Positions 52,545-64,000 of a DNA stretch of 64,000 bases are shown in pieces. The notes beneath the pieces were generated by a model. It searched no databases and was not told the DNA's origin. It saw only the letters and a program-made list of their open reading frames with translations. The DNA lies in the NCBI GenBank assembly GCA_016617855.1, contig JAECUM010009736.1, positions 1-64,000 on the forward strand, in the 5' to 3' direction. Position 1 is the stretch's first letter; each line of letters starts with the position of its first letter. The position numbers and the translations under genes were made by a program. The stretch comes from Megalonaias nervosa. Its lineage: Eukaryota > Mollusca > Bivalvia > Unionida > Unionidae.

Positions 52545-54128
52545 CGCCCACGAATGTATCGCGGTGTAGAATTTTGTATCCGTCCGATGTTAGTAATTCT
52601 TTCTATCTTAGTGATCAATTATATCAACTACTTCATTGTCAATTTCAACACCAATATTTCCAGCTTCTTTCGATCACACCAACAGCATTAATCTGCCTAT
52701 CATATCGGCTGTTGCTCTAAACGCTCTTACTCCAGTTCCAAATTTTTCCTATGGCGATCTTTATAGTGAAGATCAAATAATTCTTTAAAGCGATATCCTT
52801 CAACAATTTTAGCTTTAAATACTAATACTGTATTCTTAAAAACAGAAGCAATAATGCCAATTCTAAAGATGTCCTCATATTTATGAAGATCTTCAACGTT
52901 TGTAATTTTGTTCTTTTCATCGTAAGCTCGATTAGCGGCTTTTATAATATCGTACAGATTTTTTAAAGTAGAATAAGATTTCTTTCTCGCTCAATATCTG
53001 ATGCAACCGCTTGTTGACTAATGTCCCCTGTTACAGTTGGCTCAACTGTTGTTTTACTTGCCGGAACTGGATCTTGCTGACTATCCGTCACAGTTGGCTG
53101 TAGTCTTTTTCTAATTTCATATGGATTATCAATCGACCGATGTAGTTCAGTTTGTCTGGAAGCAGAGACATCTATATACGCCACAAGTGGCATGGCTAGT
53201 ATTCGGTTTTCATCCATTTCTTTTGCTTTGGTGCTCAAAATATTAAACTGATGATTGTGCCGTCCTTGCTTTATTTGATTAATGGCTTTAATGTAAAGAT
53301 CGGCGATAATACTGTGTCGGAATTTTCTAATACTTTTGTGGTAATTTTTATTTCTTGGCACTACTTCGCTGATACATTTCTGATTTTCTTCCGCTATCTC
53401 AATTAACTGTTTAATTTTTTCATCAGCGTTGTATTCTTTCTTTAAAGTCTCGTGTACTCTTGAATCTTTCCAATTGTGTTCTTCGTTGAACGACTTATAC
53501 TCGTAATCTCTTATTTTGTTGTTTATACTTTCTAGATCATCATTGAAACTTTCTCTGTCTTGAACATCTAATCCATGCTTGTTTCTAAAAGTTTGTCTTC
53601 TAGCTTCTTCTTCCTCACGCATCTCCCTCAAAGATTTATCAATTTTATTTTCCTTTCCAGTTGTTCTTCTTTTATATCCTCCATCATCTCCATCATCTCA
53701 TCCAACCTTCTTTCCTCTGGCTCAAGTGTCACACTCTGCGATAATCTTCGTTCAAGTTCTAACGGAATGTTGATCAAACCAATTTATCTCAGTTTGTCTT
53801 TTGTCAGAATTAATCGTATAATCTGTAAGTTCCTCAGACAAACTTCTTCTTTGTTCTTCATCAAATCTTGCAGTAGCGCTTGTTGTTCTTTAATTAATCC
53901 AAGTAAACCTTTTTCCTGTAATTGTTTATGTTCTTCTTCCGATGGCGGTGAAATTTCAGGTTGTTTTCGATGTAAAGCTCCAGTAGCTGGTTTTAGAATT
54001 CTAGCTGATTTCTCCGTGGCAATTACTTGTCCACGTCGTGATTCTTTAACTGTTTCCCTAAATTTTGCATGAGATTGAGCAATTTGTTTAGGTCTTCTAT
54101 ATATTTTCTGTCCTTTGCTCGTTTATCC
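52545..54128 (-). pseudogene. Element C long coiled-coil protein, several frameshifts
   Basis: Starts at the ATG at 54,128 (MDKRAKDRKYIEDL...), slips near 54,090, and continues with GQVIATEKSARILKPATGAL and a very charged coiled coil (53,640-53,780, EPEERRLDEMMEMMEDIKEEQLE). The intact middle frame is 52,963-53,631, ending with a Thr/Pro-rich linker. After a slip near 52,965 it goes on with NLYDIIKAANRAYDEKNK and FRIGIIASVFKN to about 52,700. The total is about 500 residues. A scaffold or tegument-like structural role is possible by shape only. It sits between minor capsid and ATPase genes. Confidence 0.5.
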
Positions 54129-54276
54129 ATTATTATTCATTAAGAGTTTGATTAATCTGTACTATAGATAATGTGTAATACAGCAGCGGAATATTGTTGG
54201 GGGATCAAAGGCAAATTTATCGAATAAGAAGAAATTAAATGTATCTTTCGTTGCCTTATGATATTGTTTAATAAAT

Positions 54277-54841
54277 TTATTTTTTTTTACGCCGCCACGT
54301 TATCGTTTGCAATATTTCTGAATTGAACGTTGTCGATTCCGGGAAATAATGTAAAGCAACTTGTATTTCGTCTAATAAATTTATCGACGTCGTAAAATCC
54401 CTGTGCGAGATAGAAATAGTTGTATTTTTTATGACATGACAGTGAAAAACAAGATCGTTTTTATTCATCTCCTCATTATTAAGTGGAATATCATCAAAAA
54501 TAACTATCTGATGCTCATCTGAGCCAAGTTGATTAACTGGAATAAGTTCCTCTGGTGGTCTAATAAAAAAAAAAAAAATCTTCACCAGCCTCAAGATCAT
54601 CAGAAAGCTTGTTATTGTATTCGTTTAATAATTCGTATTTATCCTGCTGTGGATTGATTGTGTAAATATAAACTCTGTCATAGTTAAAATTATCGCCTAG
54701 CAGTAAATTCATCAGCAAATTTGTTTTCCCTGATCCAGTTCTCCCAATAACGAGATAATGACAATCTGGCAGATCATTGTTGTGTTTATGTTGCACCAGC
54801 CGTTCTGTGTCAAAATGTAATATCGACGTTGGCTTTGTCAT
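54277..54841 (-). pseudogene. Element C packaging ATPase with a slip in an A run
   Basis: The ATG at 54,841 opens a frame with GRTGSGKT (Walker A, about residues 33-40) and VYIYTINPQQDKYE. The frame is lost in the run of 13 A at about 54,567-54,580 (on the plus strand), and the second frame carries HQIVIFDDIPLNN (Walker B) and ends at 54,277. This is an A32/FtsK-HerA-type ATPase of about 180 residues, somewhat short. The run length is the sort of place where sequencing errors occur, so the gene might be intact in reality. Confidence 0.82.
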
Positions 54842-54889
54842 TGTTATAAACTAAGTTTATATAAAATTGTCAGACAATACACAAATAAT
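54842..54889. promoter_or_regulatory. Divergent AT-rich spacer between ATPase and spike genes
   Basis: TTTATATAAAA at about 54,855-54,865 can act as TATA box on both strands; no ATG is found at the expected spike start. Confidence 0.4.
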
Positions 54890-55965
54890 AAGCTATTTTA
54901 CAAAATTTGGGACAACATTAGGAGATTCGTCGGCTGTAGGTACAACAATAACAAATGGCAACATTGATTTATCAGGCTACTTGAAAAGACAGGCAATAAA
55001 ATGACAGGCTAATTGTTGATGTCAAATCAACGAGTACTAGGTTTAGAAACAAATTATTTGCCAATAACTTTTGTTAATACACAAGCTGTTAACTATGAAC
55101 AACGACAATCTGTTGACGATAACAAACTTTCATTGACAGGGAGAACTTTAAGCGATAACTTCGATATGTCAGGAAAAAAATCATAAATTTAGAAACCGCG
55201 TATCCGCCAAGAAACTTAAATCAAACCAAAGTGGTAAGTTTATTTGCAGTTGAAGTATGTGGATGGCAAAAAGCTTGATAAATCTGGTGGAACGGTCACC
55301 GGCAATACGAATATGTCGAGTAAAAAACTTATTGGGTTGGAAACTGAGTATCCCCCAGCAAATGTTGATAATACACAAGAGGTGAGTTATGCACAACTAA
55401 AATCTGTTGACGATAACAAGCTCATTAAAGCTGGAGACACGATGGCAGGTAACCTTGTAATGAGCAATAACTCAGGAATAACTGGATTACTGATAAATTT
55501 ACCACCAGCTGATGATACTAGTGTTATTAGGTTTGCTCAATTAAGAGGAGCACTGGTCTCGTATTTCATACAATCCGGTGGACCAATGTCAGGCAACCTA
55601 AATATGAGAAGTAATAAAATAACGACGACATATGTTCCGGTTGACCCTAATGATCTGACAAATAAAGTGTATGTTGACAGTATATCTGCAAAGCGAACTA
55701 AAATAATGTTGGATATATTCCAACACTTTTTAAGGCAACTGATAATCGATTTGGGTATGAGGTAAGTGCATCGACATATTACCCTGACAATTATCCTCAT
55801 CAAGCTTTCTCTGATAGACAAGAATGGGCTACTAACGGAGAAGTTGAAAACTTTTGGATTAAAATTAAATGTCCCATTGCAGTTGCTATTTGTCAATTTG
55901 ATTTGTGAGGTCGATTAAACTCTAGTGTAGGTCGAATTTATATATATGCATCGTGTTGTTAGGAA
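54890..55965 (+). pseudogene. Spike with phage-tail-fibre-like repeats and discoidin-like head
   Basis: Coding runs through three frames without a good ATG. An N-terminal stretch (FGTTLGDSSAVGTTI) is followed by five repeats of 45-49 residues (from about 54,985 to 55,680), each with a G-x-x-M/T-x-GN-x-x-M core (for example GDTMAGNLVMS, GGPMSGNLNMRSNKI), a YPPAN-like turn and a QLKSVDDNKL-like link. This is the repeat style of bacteriophage tail fibres (KYVD-type ending: NKVYVDS). The head (55,740-55,910) has FGYEVSASTYYPDN, EWATNG and NFWIKIKCP, like F5/8-type C (discoidin) sugar-binding domains. It probably recognises host cells. Frameshifts lie near 54,990, 55,175, 55,235 and 55,705, with a TGA at 55,906. 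Confidence 0.72.
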
Positions 55966-56787
55966 AGGCCACGTTCCCTCGATGGATCTGTTTGCTTGAG
56001 TTTGCACAGGAGGACAAAATTTGGGACGCAGTTTATGGACTGATTTCGGGTTGTTTTGTTTCTGCTTTTTATCGTGGAGAGGAAGTTTAGAATTTAAGAA
56101 CGGAATTCACGCTGCTTGCTTGAAGAAACGTAACAAAACTGATGTTGACCGTATTGAGCATTATTTTATCATACGCAATCTTCATTTAAGTTATGATAAT
56201 GATATCCAATATATCTGCATTTCATGAAATGATGCTTCACTGTCAGACAATTAAAGCTCTAGCCTTCATGTTTACACTACACCTAAAATCTGCGTTAAAC
56301 AATAATTCTGGACCGGTCGCTGCCCTGATCGATAAAAGTGCAGCAATTAAATAACCAGAATGTTCTAATTATTAAGCTTCTGTCAAAGTTGTTTGTACCA
56401 TAGATTGATAAAAAGAACTTACTTCAAATACCCACCTCACCACAGTACTACTTCCCCTACATCCCACTTTTTGGTCGAGAGACATGTGCAATTCATCTCG
56501 TCATTATCACGAACGGACCTACATCTTGGCCTGTAAGTTACAACGCTTTTTATGAGTCAGCGTTGTTACGTTATGGAACAGAAAGAATTGTCCTCCGTGT
56601 GAATAAGTTTGTTCCTTCGGATCTAACGATGAAAATTATTCAGACTACATCTTCTGAATTGAGCACTGCTAAGATACTTGCAACTAAACATAATTATTTA
56701 AAACTCGCCTGTCTAACTCGTTGAGTAGCTCTGACCTAAGTAATTAATCTTCCTTGGTTATAAAGTTACGGTAGAGTAGCCTCCGAG
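55966..56787. other. Host spacer upstream of the P450 relic
   Basis: No gene recognised. The right end of element C lies somewhere in its first part. Confidence 0.4.
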
Positions 56788-58050
56788 ATGTATACAACTA
56801 TATTTGGTCTTACACTTTCCACGATTCTCGGATTATTCAATGTTTTTTTTTTTGTTTGGTATCCTATTCTTGAGACAGCACAATCGTGGAAAAATGCCAC
56901 TAGGGCCTGCCTGGATCCCTCTGGTGGGTAATAGAAGGAAGCTGAGGTGTGACTCAAATTTCACAATATCCCTAAGAAGGGTACAGAAGAAATATGGTGA
57001 CATCTATAAATTGTACCTAGGACCCAGTCCAACTATACGAGAGATCTTCATCAAACGTGGGGTAGAGTTTTCAGACAGACCAGCTCCCAATCTTGTGGCA
57101 ATTATTCTTAATGGCGGAGAAAGGTCATCGTTCTTTTTGTCTTCGCCTCTTTCTATCTTTTTCTCTTCCTCTCTCTGCATATTATGGTTTCAAATCTATA
57201 GTGTTTTAAGCCCGTGCAAACGACAATTCGAACTTTATAATGCGACAGTCATCTAATTTGGAATCTCAATATATAGAAAACAATCTTACGGATCTTATAA
57301 AACCATCAAATATATTAGGCTTATAGAGTTTACATAATTTCAGTTACTTTGAGCAGTGATCCGACACGTCTCTGTTAATTTATTGCCTCGTAAGCATAAC
57401 TGGAAAGACGAAGTCTTCACCACATTCAACATGGTTGCCATCTTTATTAAAGAAACTCAAACATATATTTATTACATTCTACAACGAATCTCAATAACAG
57501 TTATTGCTTGAATTTTTTAACAGGTATCACAGCGGTTTTGGGTGACACGTGGAAGAATGAAAGGAAGTTTGTTCTTGTGACTCCTCGACTTTTTGTTATT
57601 CGGAATGTCGAAACTCGAAGATAAACTTCATACGGAAGTAAAGCTCCTTCTGTCCGAAATAGAAACACGCAACCAAATTCCTTTTCAAATGGTGGCCCCT
57701 ATTCAGACAAGTGTTGGAAAAGTTATTTTACATCTCGTTTTCTGTGGTCACTTCAGCCACGAAGATCCCAGTTTTAAAAACACTGATGGATGGTTTCAAT
57801 TCCTTTCTACAGTTCGTCTGAGTTGGATCTCCGGCGATATTCTGGCTCATACTAAGATTCGTTCAAGGAGATTTCTTTGGGTCTGAAACATTATTCAAAA
57901 AAATGCAAGAGGTAAAAGATTTTGTGAATTAACTAATTGAGGAACACGTGAAAAAGTTTAACGATGGAAATATCGAGGATTTCGTTGATGCTTTTATAAC
58001 AGAAATGAAGAAGGAGAAAGATGGAGAAAAGAATAGCTTTTTACAAGTAA
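56788..58050 (+). pseudogene. Host cytochrome P450 (CYP2-like), N-terminal exons, disabled
   Basis: Exon 1 (56,788 to about 57,122) starts MYTTIFGLTLSTIL, a membrane anchor, and after a frameshift in a T run (near 56,842) continues with MPLGPAWIPLVGN and KKYGDIYKLYLGP. A run of about ten codons is missing before IREIFIKRGVEFSDRP. Exon 2 begins at about 57,524 after a CAG acceptor (ITAVLGDTWKNERKF). A slip near 57,590 leads to FGMSKLEDKLHTEV and GKVILHLVFCGHF; a second slip near 57,860 leads to FFGSETLFKKMQEV, with a TAA at about 57,928, and KKEKDGEKNSF before a GTAAGG donor at 58,048. These are the N-terminal CYP2-type motifs; the heme-binding exon is not in the window. Confidence 0.8.
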
Positions 58051-61000
58051 GGAAATATTTAGCCTTTGACATCGAACCATTTTATTGTCACTACCAAAAT
58101 ATGAAAACTATCAAATGAACCTATTAGCAATGTCCTTTCGAGGCAGGTATATGGACAATGTCCTTGATGAACACGTGTGTCCTTTTGAAGAAGGACCATG
58201 TGCTTTATAAGCATATGTTCTTTTCAATAGGGATATTGTCATTTATGAGAACATGCCCATTTAGAAGAAGCATTCTCGTTTATGGATTAATGTGATTTTA
58301 ATGGGCTAATTTATTCTTTATGAAAAGATGTACGCTGTCAACAGAACATGTCTTTTAGGAGCGGGATTCATTTATAGGTGGAATATTTTCCCGTATAAAT
58401 TCATCTTTTCTGACGATAATATATAGACAAAGGACCGTAATTAATTGACCACTAACTGCCTTTGCTGCCAACATGTGGCACTAGTTTTAAGCTATCTGCA
58501 GTAAACTAAGAGATCCATTCACTTGTACTCCCTAAACCAACGTGATATTTGTGCTATTGTTATCCCATCTATTGAGGCTTACGTTAATTTCGGACTTATT
58601 ATTACTCAACAAGTAATATTATTATTACATTTAATTTGGAGTGTTTGCTGCTTTACTCGTATGGTTATATGTGACGTACATATGTATTTTGCAATTGATC
58701 TTAGTCCAAATTTACGTTAATTGTAAAACTGTAAGCAACATAATACATACCTAACATCTATCTGCGATGATACATTAAATATTCTGATCATTACTATTGA
58801 AGGTAAACATCTTTATTTTAATCAGAGTCTAGCAAGTTATTTTTCCACTTTAAAAGTCATAAACTTGTTGACAAATTTAAATGGTTTGGAAATAAGAATG
58901 ACCTACATCCTGGGTCTATTATTATTTCTTAATTGCTTTTATTTCAATGTTGTTTACCTTAACATCCTAAGTGGAATCAGTCTTAACGTACTGTTCAGTT
59001 TTCAATCTGGGCGGTTTTATTTCTTTAAACCATTCACTGGAATGAATAAGTGCTCATTAATGCTAAATCCTTAATCTGCTATTATAGTGAATTCAGTCAA
59101 TGATATTTTGGATTATATTATTCTGGTACATCAAAACCTTTCAACACATCACTACATTCCAGGTCATTAGCACATTCGATACTATTGGCACATCATCACA
59201 TTCAATATTGAAATTTATTTTGAACACCACTGCAAAATCAGGATCACCTCTTTACATTTGGACTTCTGATAGAACTATTAGGATTATGTGGGATTTAATT
59301 CACAATACTGTAATCCTTTTAAATTTTACTTTGTATTATATGGAAATAAATTATTTGTTGAATTGTCTAAGTTTGCTGGTTTTCGCTCCGTTTTGTTCCC
59401 TAGATTAAGACAACACATTTTTAAACAAACATTTTCGACCAAATTTAAGTGAACCTTTTTCACCTACGTGGACTTGTTCTCTGCGTTCTATGACTGCTTG
59501 GTCAACACAGCTACATTGTAGTAGAAAAGCGTGTTTGTAGTTCGTCTTCGCGTATGCTATTTATTGAACAGCCCCAATATAGCGGGTGTGTCTGATATTA
59601 TTAACGATCTTTCTTTCTTTTATTTCTTCGTCCTCTCAGAACCATCACACTAAGTGTAAGAAATTCAAAGCCAGCGAAGATTTAATTGATTGTTGCTTCG
59701 CTTGTATAAAGTAGTTATTTTCGGCTGCATGCAACACGTGCGCCACATTTTCAGAAACTGCACTGTCGACAGTTCTAAGGAAAACTTCAAAGAACAGGGA
59801 TCAACTTAGAAAATGTAAGACTAAGAGTATTGATGTCTTGAGGATTCACCCTAATAAAATTTTTGGTTCTGCCTGATGAGCCTCGCCATTGACCCCCTTC
59901 GCAAACAGAGCTAATTTGATCGTTTATTTTGATACTGTTACATTTAGGTAAATGGAGGAAGCTGCACGTGCGTTGTTCTGTACAGCAAGCGACAACAGTT
60001 TATTAGTTCTGGCCACGTTTTCCCGGTCCGTCCGACTTAGTCTGTTTCAAGGGAGAATGTCTGCACTCTGGGGGAGTGCCTACCCACTTCTTGGAGGGCA
60101 AACGGGAGTAGCCCCACCCCACCCCACCCGTGCGTATACGAGTATGGCCTTGGAGCCTGTAAATCATTGTGAATGAGTTTTATGAATGACATGTATGAGC
60201 CATGCCCTATAACCGCACCTCCGTTTGATGCCATACCGTTCAGTGATCGTTGTAACAAGATAACCGAGTTGGGATTTCGGATTCACAACAGAACACTTTT
60301 GATGGTGACACAAATACAATGTTTATTGCTATATGGCTTGAATGAGAAAAGAATATTGATTAATACGTGCGTGTTTAAGATCCAAATATTGGACACATTA
60401 ACATAATACGAACGAACCTAACAATGCAACAAATATAAATACAAATAAATGACCTGACACAAGGGCAATGGTGAACAATTCACGGTAATTTCACACGATG
60501 AAAACAATGGATATTTTACTCAATAGTAAAAATGATGTATTCACTCAACTAATGAAAAATGAGATCTTTACTCAAATAGTAAATTGATGAATTGATTGGG
60601 CAGATATCATACAAAAATATCTTTACACTCCCAAAAACAATGGGTATAACAAAACCCCGAAATTAGCCCACGGCTCAAATATTACATGCATGGAATAATA
60701 CAAAACACTCCAACCGATATCACACTTGGCTACCAGTCACACCGGTCAATCAAGCAAGTATCATTATAGGTAGTCACCGACCACCATTCAATTCCTTGGT
60801 CAATCAAGCAATCAGCGCCCACCAATTTGGTCTGCAACGCCCGATCACCTACTACTCGACCAGCAACACTGTTCACTCAGATTACGGCTCCTATAGTTAA
60901 CTTCTATGGTTAGCTCTATGGCTGGTACCACGTCGACTACGATCACCATGGATCACTCTGGACAGCTGAAAATACATCTAACACCGTGTGCAACGCATGA

Positions 61001-61620
61001 CACGGCATATGCGATAAAGCGTAACGACATTATATATGGTCAGTTATACAAATCACATTATCGGTACAATATTACAAAACAATAAACAGGTTGAGAAGTG
61101 AACCTGTGTCCGATAAGATTCCTATGGTGTTAAACGTTTCTTAAGAAAATGCAGCTTTATATTGCTAATATAAATCTCTTGCTATGTAACAAACAGGAAT
61201 AGAAAATACTTCCGTTATGTCACGCAACCCAAAGCTACATAGAAAATGTACAAAAATAAACGTGGTGGTATTATAGCTGTAACTTACATTTTACACAGGA
61301 AATAATATACATAAGAAATTAATAAATTGCATACCGCTACAGCTGACGATGTGCAAGTCCCTAAGTAGACTGCTTACTGACAAGACGTTCCGTAATGTGA
61401 AGATATCACTTTACTGTTAGGCATTTATATACATACGATGTAGCCGTGCTAGATGTAAATAGGTTGTTCTCATCGAGCGGCAGGGATGATCCGAAGTCAC
61501 CATTTCGAAATATTGTACAATATACAAAAATCTCCCTCGGGTATCTTTGTACACAAAAAACGAAACCAGAGTACGTGCTTTTAATAAATAGAGGGATTTA
61601 TACAATTCCGTGACAATCGT
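58051..61620. other. Host intergenic or intronic DNA, no gene seen
   Basis: AT-rich with scattered short frames, a (CCCCA)n-like patch near 60,110-60,130 and two similar stretches around ACTCAATAGTAAAAATGATG and ACTCAAATAGTAAATTGATG near 60,518 and 60,574. None of the frames has a recognisable domain. Confidence 0.45.
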
Positions 61621-61854
61621 ATGGATTCCGTTGTGTATCGTTCAATGCCGTGGAATGCTAACTTTGCCGGCGATCTATTTGATAGATTAGTCCGTTCGCC
61701 TTTCTCGACCACATCCCTGGTAGTATCATACCCTTCACTATCGTTTGTACGACTAACTCCAGTACCCCTCGATATTAATCTCGACAAGCTTTCGGAGCTG
61801 ATCCGGGTACTCCATCCTACGAATATGGCTAGCCGTTTACTCACGGTACCGTGA
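61621..61854 (+). CDS. Unidentified open frame U1
   Basis: 77 codons from ATG (MDSVVYRSMPWNANF...) with varied composition (PVPLDINLDKLSELIRVL). It stands at the start of a 2.4-kb stretch where GC content rises and frames are dense. No family recognised. The antisense frame is also open, so coding is uncertain. Confidence 0.25.
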   Translation: MDSVVYRSMPWNANFAGDLFDRLVRSPFSTTSLVVSYPSLSFVRLTPVPLDINLDKLSELIRVLHPTNMASRLLTVP

Positions 61855-61876
61855 CAGCATTAGAGTTGACCGTATA

Positions 61877-62288
61877 TGTCTTCGACTATGCAATATCTGG
61901 ATTTAGATCTTGATCCTGACCAGAATGATCCACATATTTGAGTGGGAATGAACCGGATAGTTTACACTCAGATCCCACCCTGGATAGGACTGACTATAGA
62001 TTTAAAGCAGCTACAGAGAAAATTTATCGGAACTCAGAATGTCTGCCGTCTCAATCTTCTGTCCCAGTCGTTAATGGTGATGCGAAAATCAGCAACGTTT
62101 CATCTCCTCCTGCAGTCGGAAAACAAATTTCAAAGGTAGTTGAAGAGAGACTTTCTGTGAAGATAAAAAGCCCAAGCAATTCCAAGCCTTTTTTTAAGAA
62201 TCAACTAAAAACGTTATTTGCATCTCGCTGCTATAAGACTTATCCCAACGCCTTCTCTATAGATCTCTCGGAGTTAGACAAAAACTAA
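61877..62288 (+). pseudogene. Unidentified open frame U2, one frameshift
   Basis: Starts at the ATG at 61,877 (MSSTMQYLDLDLDPDQ), slips near 61,938 and continues as NEPDSLHSDPTLDRTD ... to the TAA at 62,288, about 135 residues in all. The acidic, then Ser/Lys-rich composition suggests a disordered regulator-like protein. No family recognised. Confidence 0.3.
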
Positions 62289-62317
62289 GTCGCTGTAGGA
62301 ATTTCCCTTTCATCGCT

Positions 62318-62941
62318 CTACGCAACAACATTCGACTTATAAATAATGTCATATTCACCCTCAAAAACGTGATGGAAGGTAACTAGAGGATGCGGGATCG
62401 TTCGCTTCTCATCCAATAAACCATCAGCGACCGCGAACCTGCACGCGGAGATTATCTGTTGTGCAGTATTGTAGGCAGTCATTTCTCGGAGTTTGGAAAC
62501 ACAATTTCTCTGCCCCAAGCTTCTCCTCTCTCACCGGGAAAGTGTGTCCCCATCCGCCAGCAGACATCTATCCGGTAAACGCCAGACTCTAATTTTTCAA
62601 ACAGTTCTGGATCGATCTCATTCCGGCAGGCGAGTTGGAGATCCCAATTGTATCCGGCTTGCTGAGGCTTCGGGTCTCGTTTGCGAACCCCCTCCCATTC
62701 GTCATCTCTAATTTCTGACGGAAATACCTTCGGAACTGATAAAGGATACACCTTTACCACAGAAGATTAGAGCGCTCACCGAAAGCGGGCGTTTGTGAGT
62801 GTCTGGAACGTACAATCTCGAGGGTTTTGTTCCAATATTTTTCTTGCCAATAGCAAACTCAGACCAGTCATCAACTTCAATCATATAAATCAGTTCATAC
62901 GTCAACCAAAATGCAAGACTGAGACCGCCAGATGAGTCCAT
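62318..62941 (-). pseudogene. Unidentified gene U3, two frameshifts
   Basis: Three overlapping frames are collinear: 62,708-62,941 (MDSSGGLSLAFWLTYEL..), 62,479-62,760 (VYPLSVPKVFPSEIRDDEW ... ELFEKLESGVYRIDVCW) and 62,318-62,518 (MTAYNTAQQIISACRFAVA ...). Together they give about 205 residues with the look of a folded protein. I do not recognise it. The dense arrangement with U1, U2 and U4 suggests another degraded virus or a compact gene cluster. Confidence 0.4.
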
Positions 62942-63710
62942 TTATCCATCCATCCGAAAGAATGTTCAATCAGTCTGCATCTCACAGACGCATATTCTCG
63001 CTTTGCTATTAATCCGTCTTGACCCAGATTCCTGCAGTTCGCTCACCTACTAAAGTGTAATCATTTTCACGTCCTTCCCTTCGGTTTAAACATAAGGCAT
63101 CGTGCCTTTAAGACACTACTCATCTCCGTCGTCTCCCTGTTCCGTGCAACAGCATCTACTCCCACGGCGACGTATTTACATTACACCATCTCGAAACATT
63201 TAGTTAACTTATAATCTAGGCAAAGAAAAGAACCATATCTTTAACTTTTTACATCACCTATGATTTCTGATTAATTGGAAAGAGTCCGTTATTCGTTCGT
63301 CCTAACATTTCTTCTATCTGGGTATGAAATTTCTTTCTCACCTAAACCTGACACATCTTCTCTCACTCAGGTGGTCCAAGTCGTCGATCTAGCAGTCTAT
63401 TTCCACCAAGAAATGGATTACAGCCCGGGAGTTTCTGCATGTCCTGGGATTTATCATTGCTTCAGCGGATCTTATCTTCCTCGTTTGCTTCTACATCCAC
63501 CCTTTGCAGATGGCTTTACTCTCTAAATGGCACCCCTTTCAAATGGTCCTTCCATCCGACGGTTTTTTTTTATCAGATTTGCCAGCTATGTCAGCGTCTG
63601 ATTTTCGATCTTTTCGAATCAAGGTGGAAGCAAAATCTGCCCAACATCATTTGGTCAGTCGATGCTCGTTTCTCTCGCTTGGGAGAGTCTGGATTAACGA
63701 TCTTCTTAAG
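62942..63710. other. Stretch without a convincing gene
   Basis: Open plus-strand frames at 63,275-63,526 and 63,504-63,908 exist but overlap, lack recognisable domains and run against U4. I leave them uncalled. Confidence 0.3.
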
Positions 63711-64000
63711 CTAGTGATAAATATACCCATGAATATTCAATCGAGGCAGAATTGTCTCAAGTGGAATCGGACCCATGCGTTCCATCTTTGCCAGGCCTGC
63801 CTTCTCCAAATGAATGTTTTTTTGTTTGCTTGTTTTTCTGGAGCATTGCATAAAAATACATTCAACCCTATTGTTTTGGAAAGAATTGACAGGCTTGAAG
63901 ATCTTTAACTTTAATGGCTTACGATCAGAAGTAGCTTCGTATTTAGGGACTGGTGCAATGTCATATCGTCTCAGTGAGTTCCTCTTGCCCACCAGTAGAT
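63711..64000 (-). CDS. Unidentified open frame U4, open at the window edge
   Basis: The frame ends at 63,711 and is open to base 64,000, so the start lies outside. It reads GKRNSLRRYDIAPVPKYEA ... KIFKPVNSFQNNRVECIF. Basic, no recognised domain. Confidence 0.25.
   Translation of the reverse strand, partial: LLVGKRNSLRRYDIAPVPKYEATSDRKPLKLKIFKPVNSFQNNRVECIFMQCSRKTSKQKNIHLEKAGLAKMERMGPIPLETILPRLNIHGYIYH

Larger units (their letters stand above)
42311..55965. mobile_element. Element C: AT-rich Polinton-like virus with tail-fibre-like spike
   Basis: The left border is taken from the sudden end of the segmental duplication. The right border is where spike coding ends; no inverted terminal repeat was found by eye. 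Genes in order: polymerase B, HNH endonuclease, two small frames, integrase, basic protein/protease, a small basic protein, major capsid protein, small minor protein, minor capsid protein, coiled-coil protein, packaging ATPase, spike. Its proteins are much closer in pattern to one another's Polinton-like relatives in cnidarians, as I recall them, than to element B. Nearly every long gene has frameshifts. Confidence 0.8.

Noticed and set aside
61621..64000. Assignment of U1-U4 to a herpes-like or nimavirus-like insertion
   Set aside because: No motif I can name supports either; left as unidentified.

Overview
This window looks like intron-rich, AT-rich invertebrate nuclear DNA. It has long AT, AC, GA and triplet microsatellites, a tRNA-derived SINE with target-site duplications, an intron-containing CYP2-like P450 relic and no bacterial operon signals. 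A marine invertebrate such as a mollusc is my guess; the sequence does not prove the lineage. What dominates is three different endogenous Polinton/Maverick-like (adintovirus-like) viruses. All are partly decayed by stops and frameshifts, and they lie within about 56 kb of one another.

Layout. Element A (1-5746, left part off the window): a polymerase-helicase-HNH fusion (+), an integrase (-), a zinc-ribbon/phospholipase A2-like protein (-) and a packaging ATPase (+). Then host DNA (5.75-11.86 kb) with microsatellites, a possible tRNA-like repeat and copy 1 of an old segmental duplication. Element B (11,863-31,705; terminal inverted repeats and a 6-bp target duplication): three small genes with one shared promoter cassette, adenain-like protease, a conserved small protein, major capsid protein, core-like protein, penton-like minor capsid protein, a small membrane protein, chromodomain integrase, several basic virion-like proteins, packaging ATPase, three tandem accessory genes, a BIR (IAP-like) gene, protein-primed type DNA polymerase B, a zinc-knuckle gene and a coiled-coil gene. 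Then host DNA with a foldback element (34.2-36.5 kb) and copy 2 of the duplication (37.8-42.3 kb). Element C (about 42,311-55,965): polymerase B, an HNH/NUMOD endonuclease, integrase, a basic protein fused to a protease, major capsid protein split by a SINE, minor capsid protein, coiled-coil protein, packaging ATPase and a phage-tail-fibre-like spike. Finally host DNA: a broken P450 gene (56.8-58.0 kb) and a stretch of unidentified ORFs (61.6-64 kb).

How the genes work together. Each element carries what a self-replicating, integrating DNA virus needs: polymerase, retrovirus-like integrase and a genome-packaging ATPase. B and C also carry a maturation protease and two jelly-roll capsid proteins. 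Element B adds genes that could act on the host (BIR, tandem LP-x-EL proteins, zinc knuckle). Its regulation looks unusual. Three genes share a TATA box placed exactly 31 bp from a 14-bp palindrome, and three genes end in a histone-mRNA-like stem-loop followed 12-13 nt later by a purine-rich motif, as in replication-dependent histone genes. Element C adds a spike with tail-fibre repeats and a discoidin-like head. None of the polymerase genes is intact as given.
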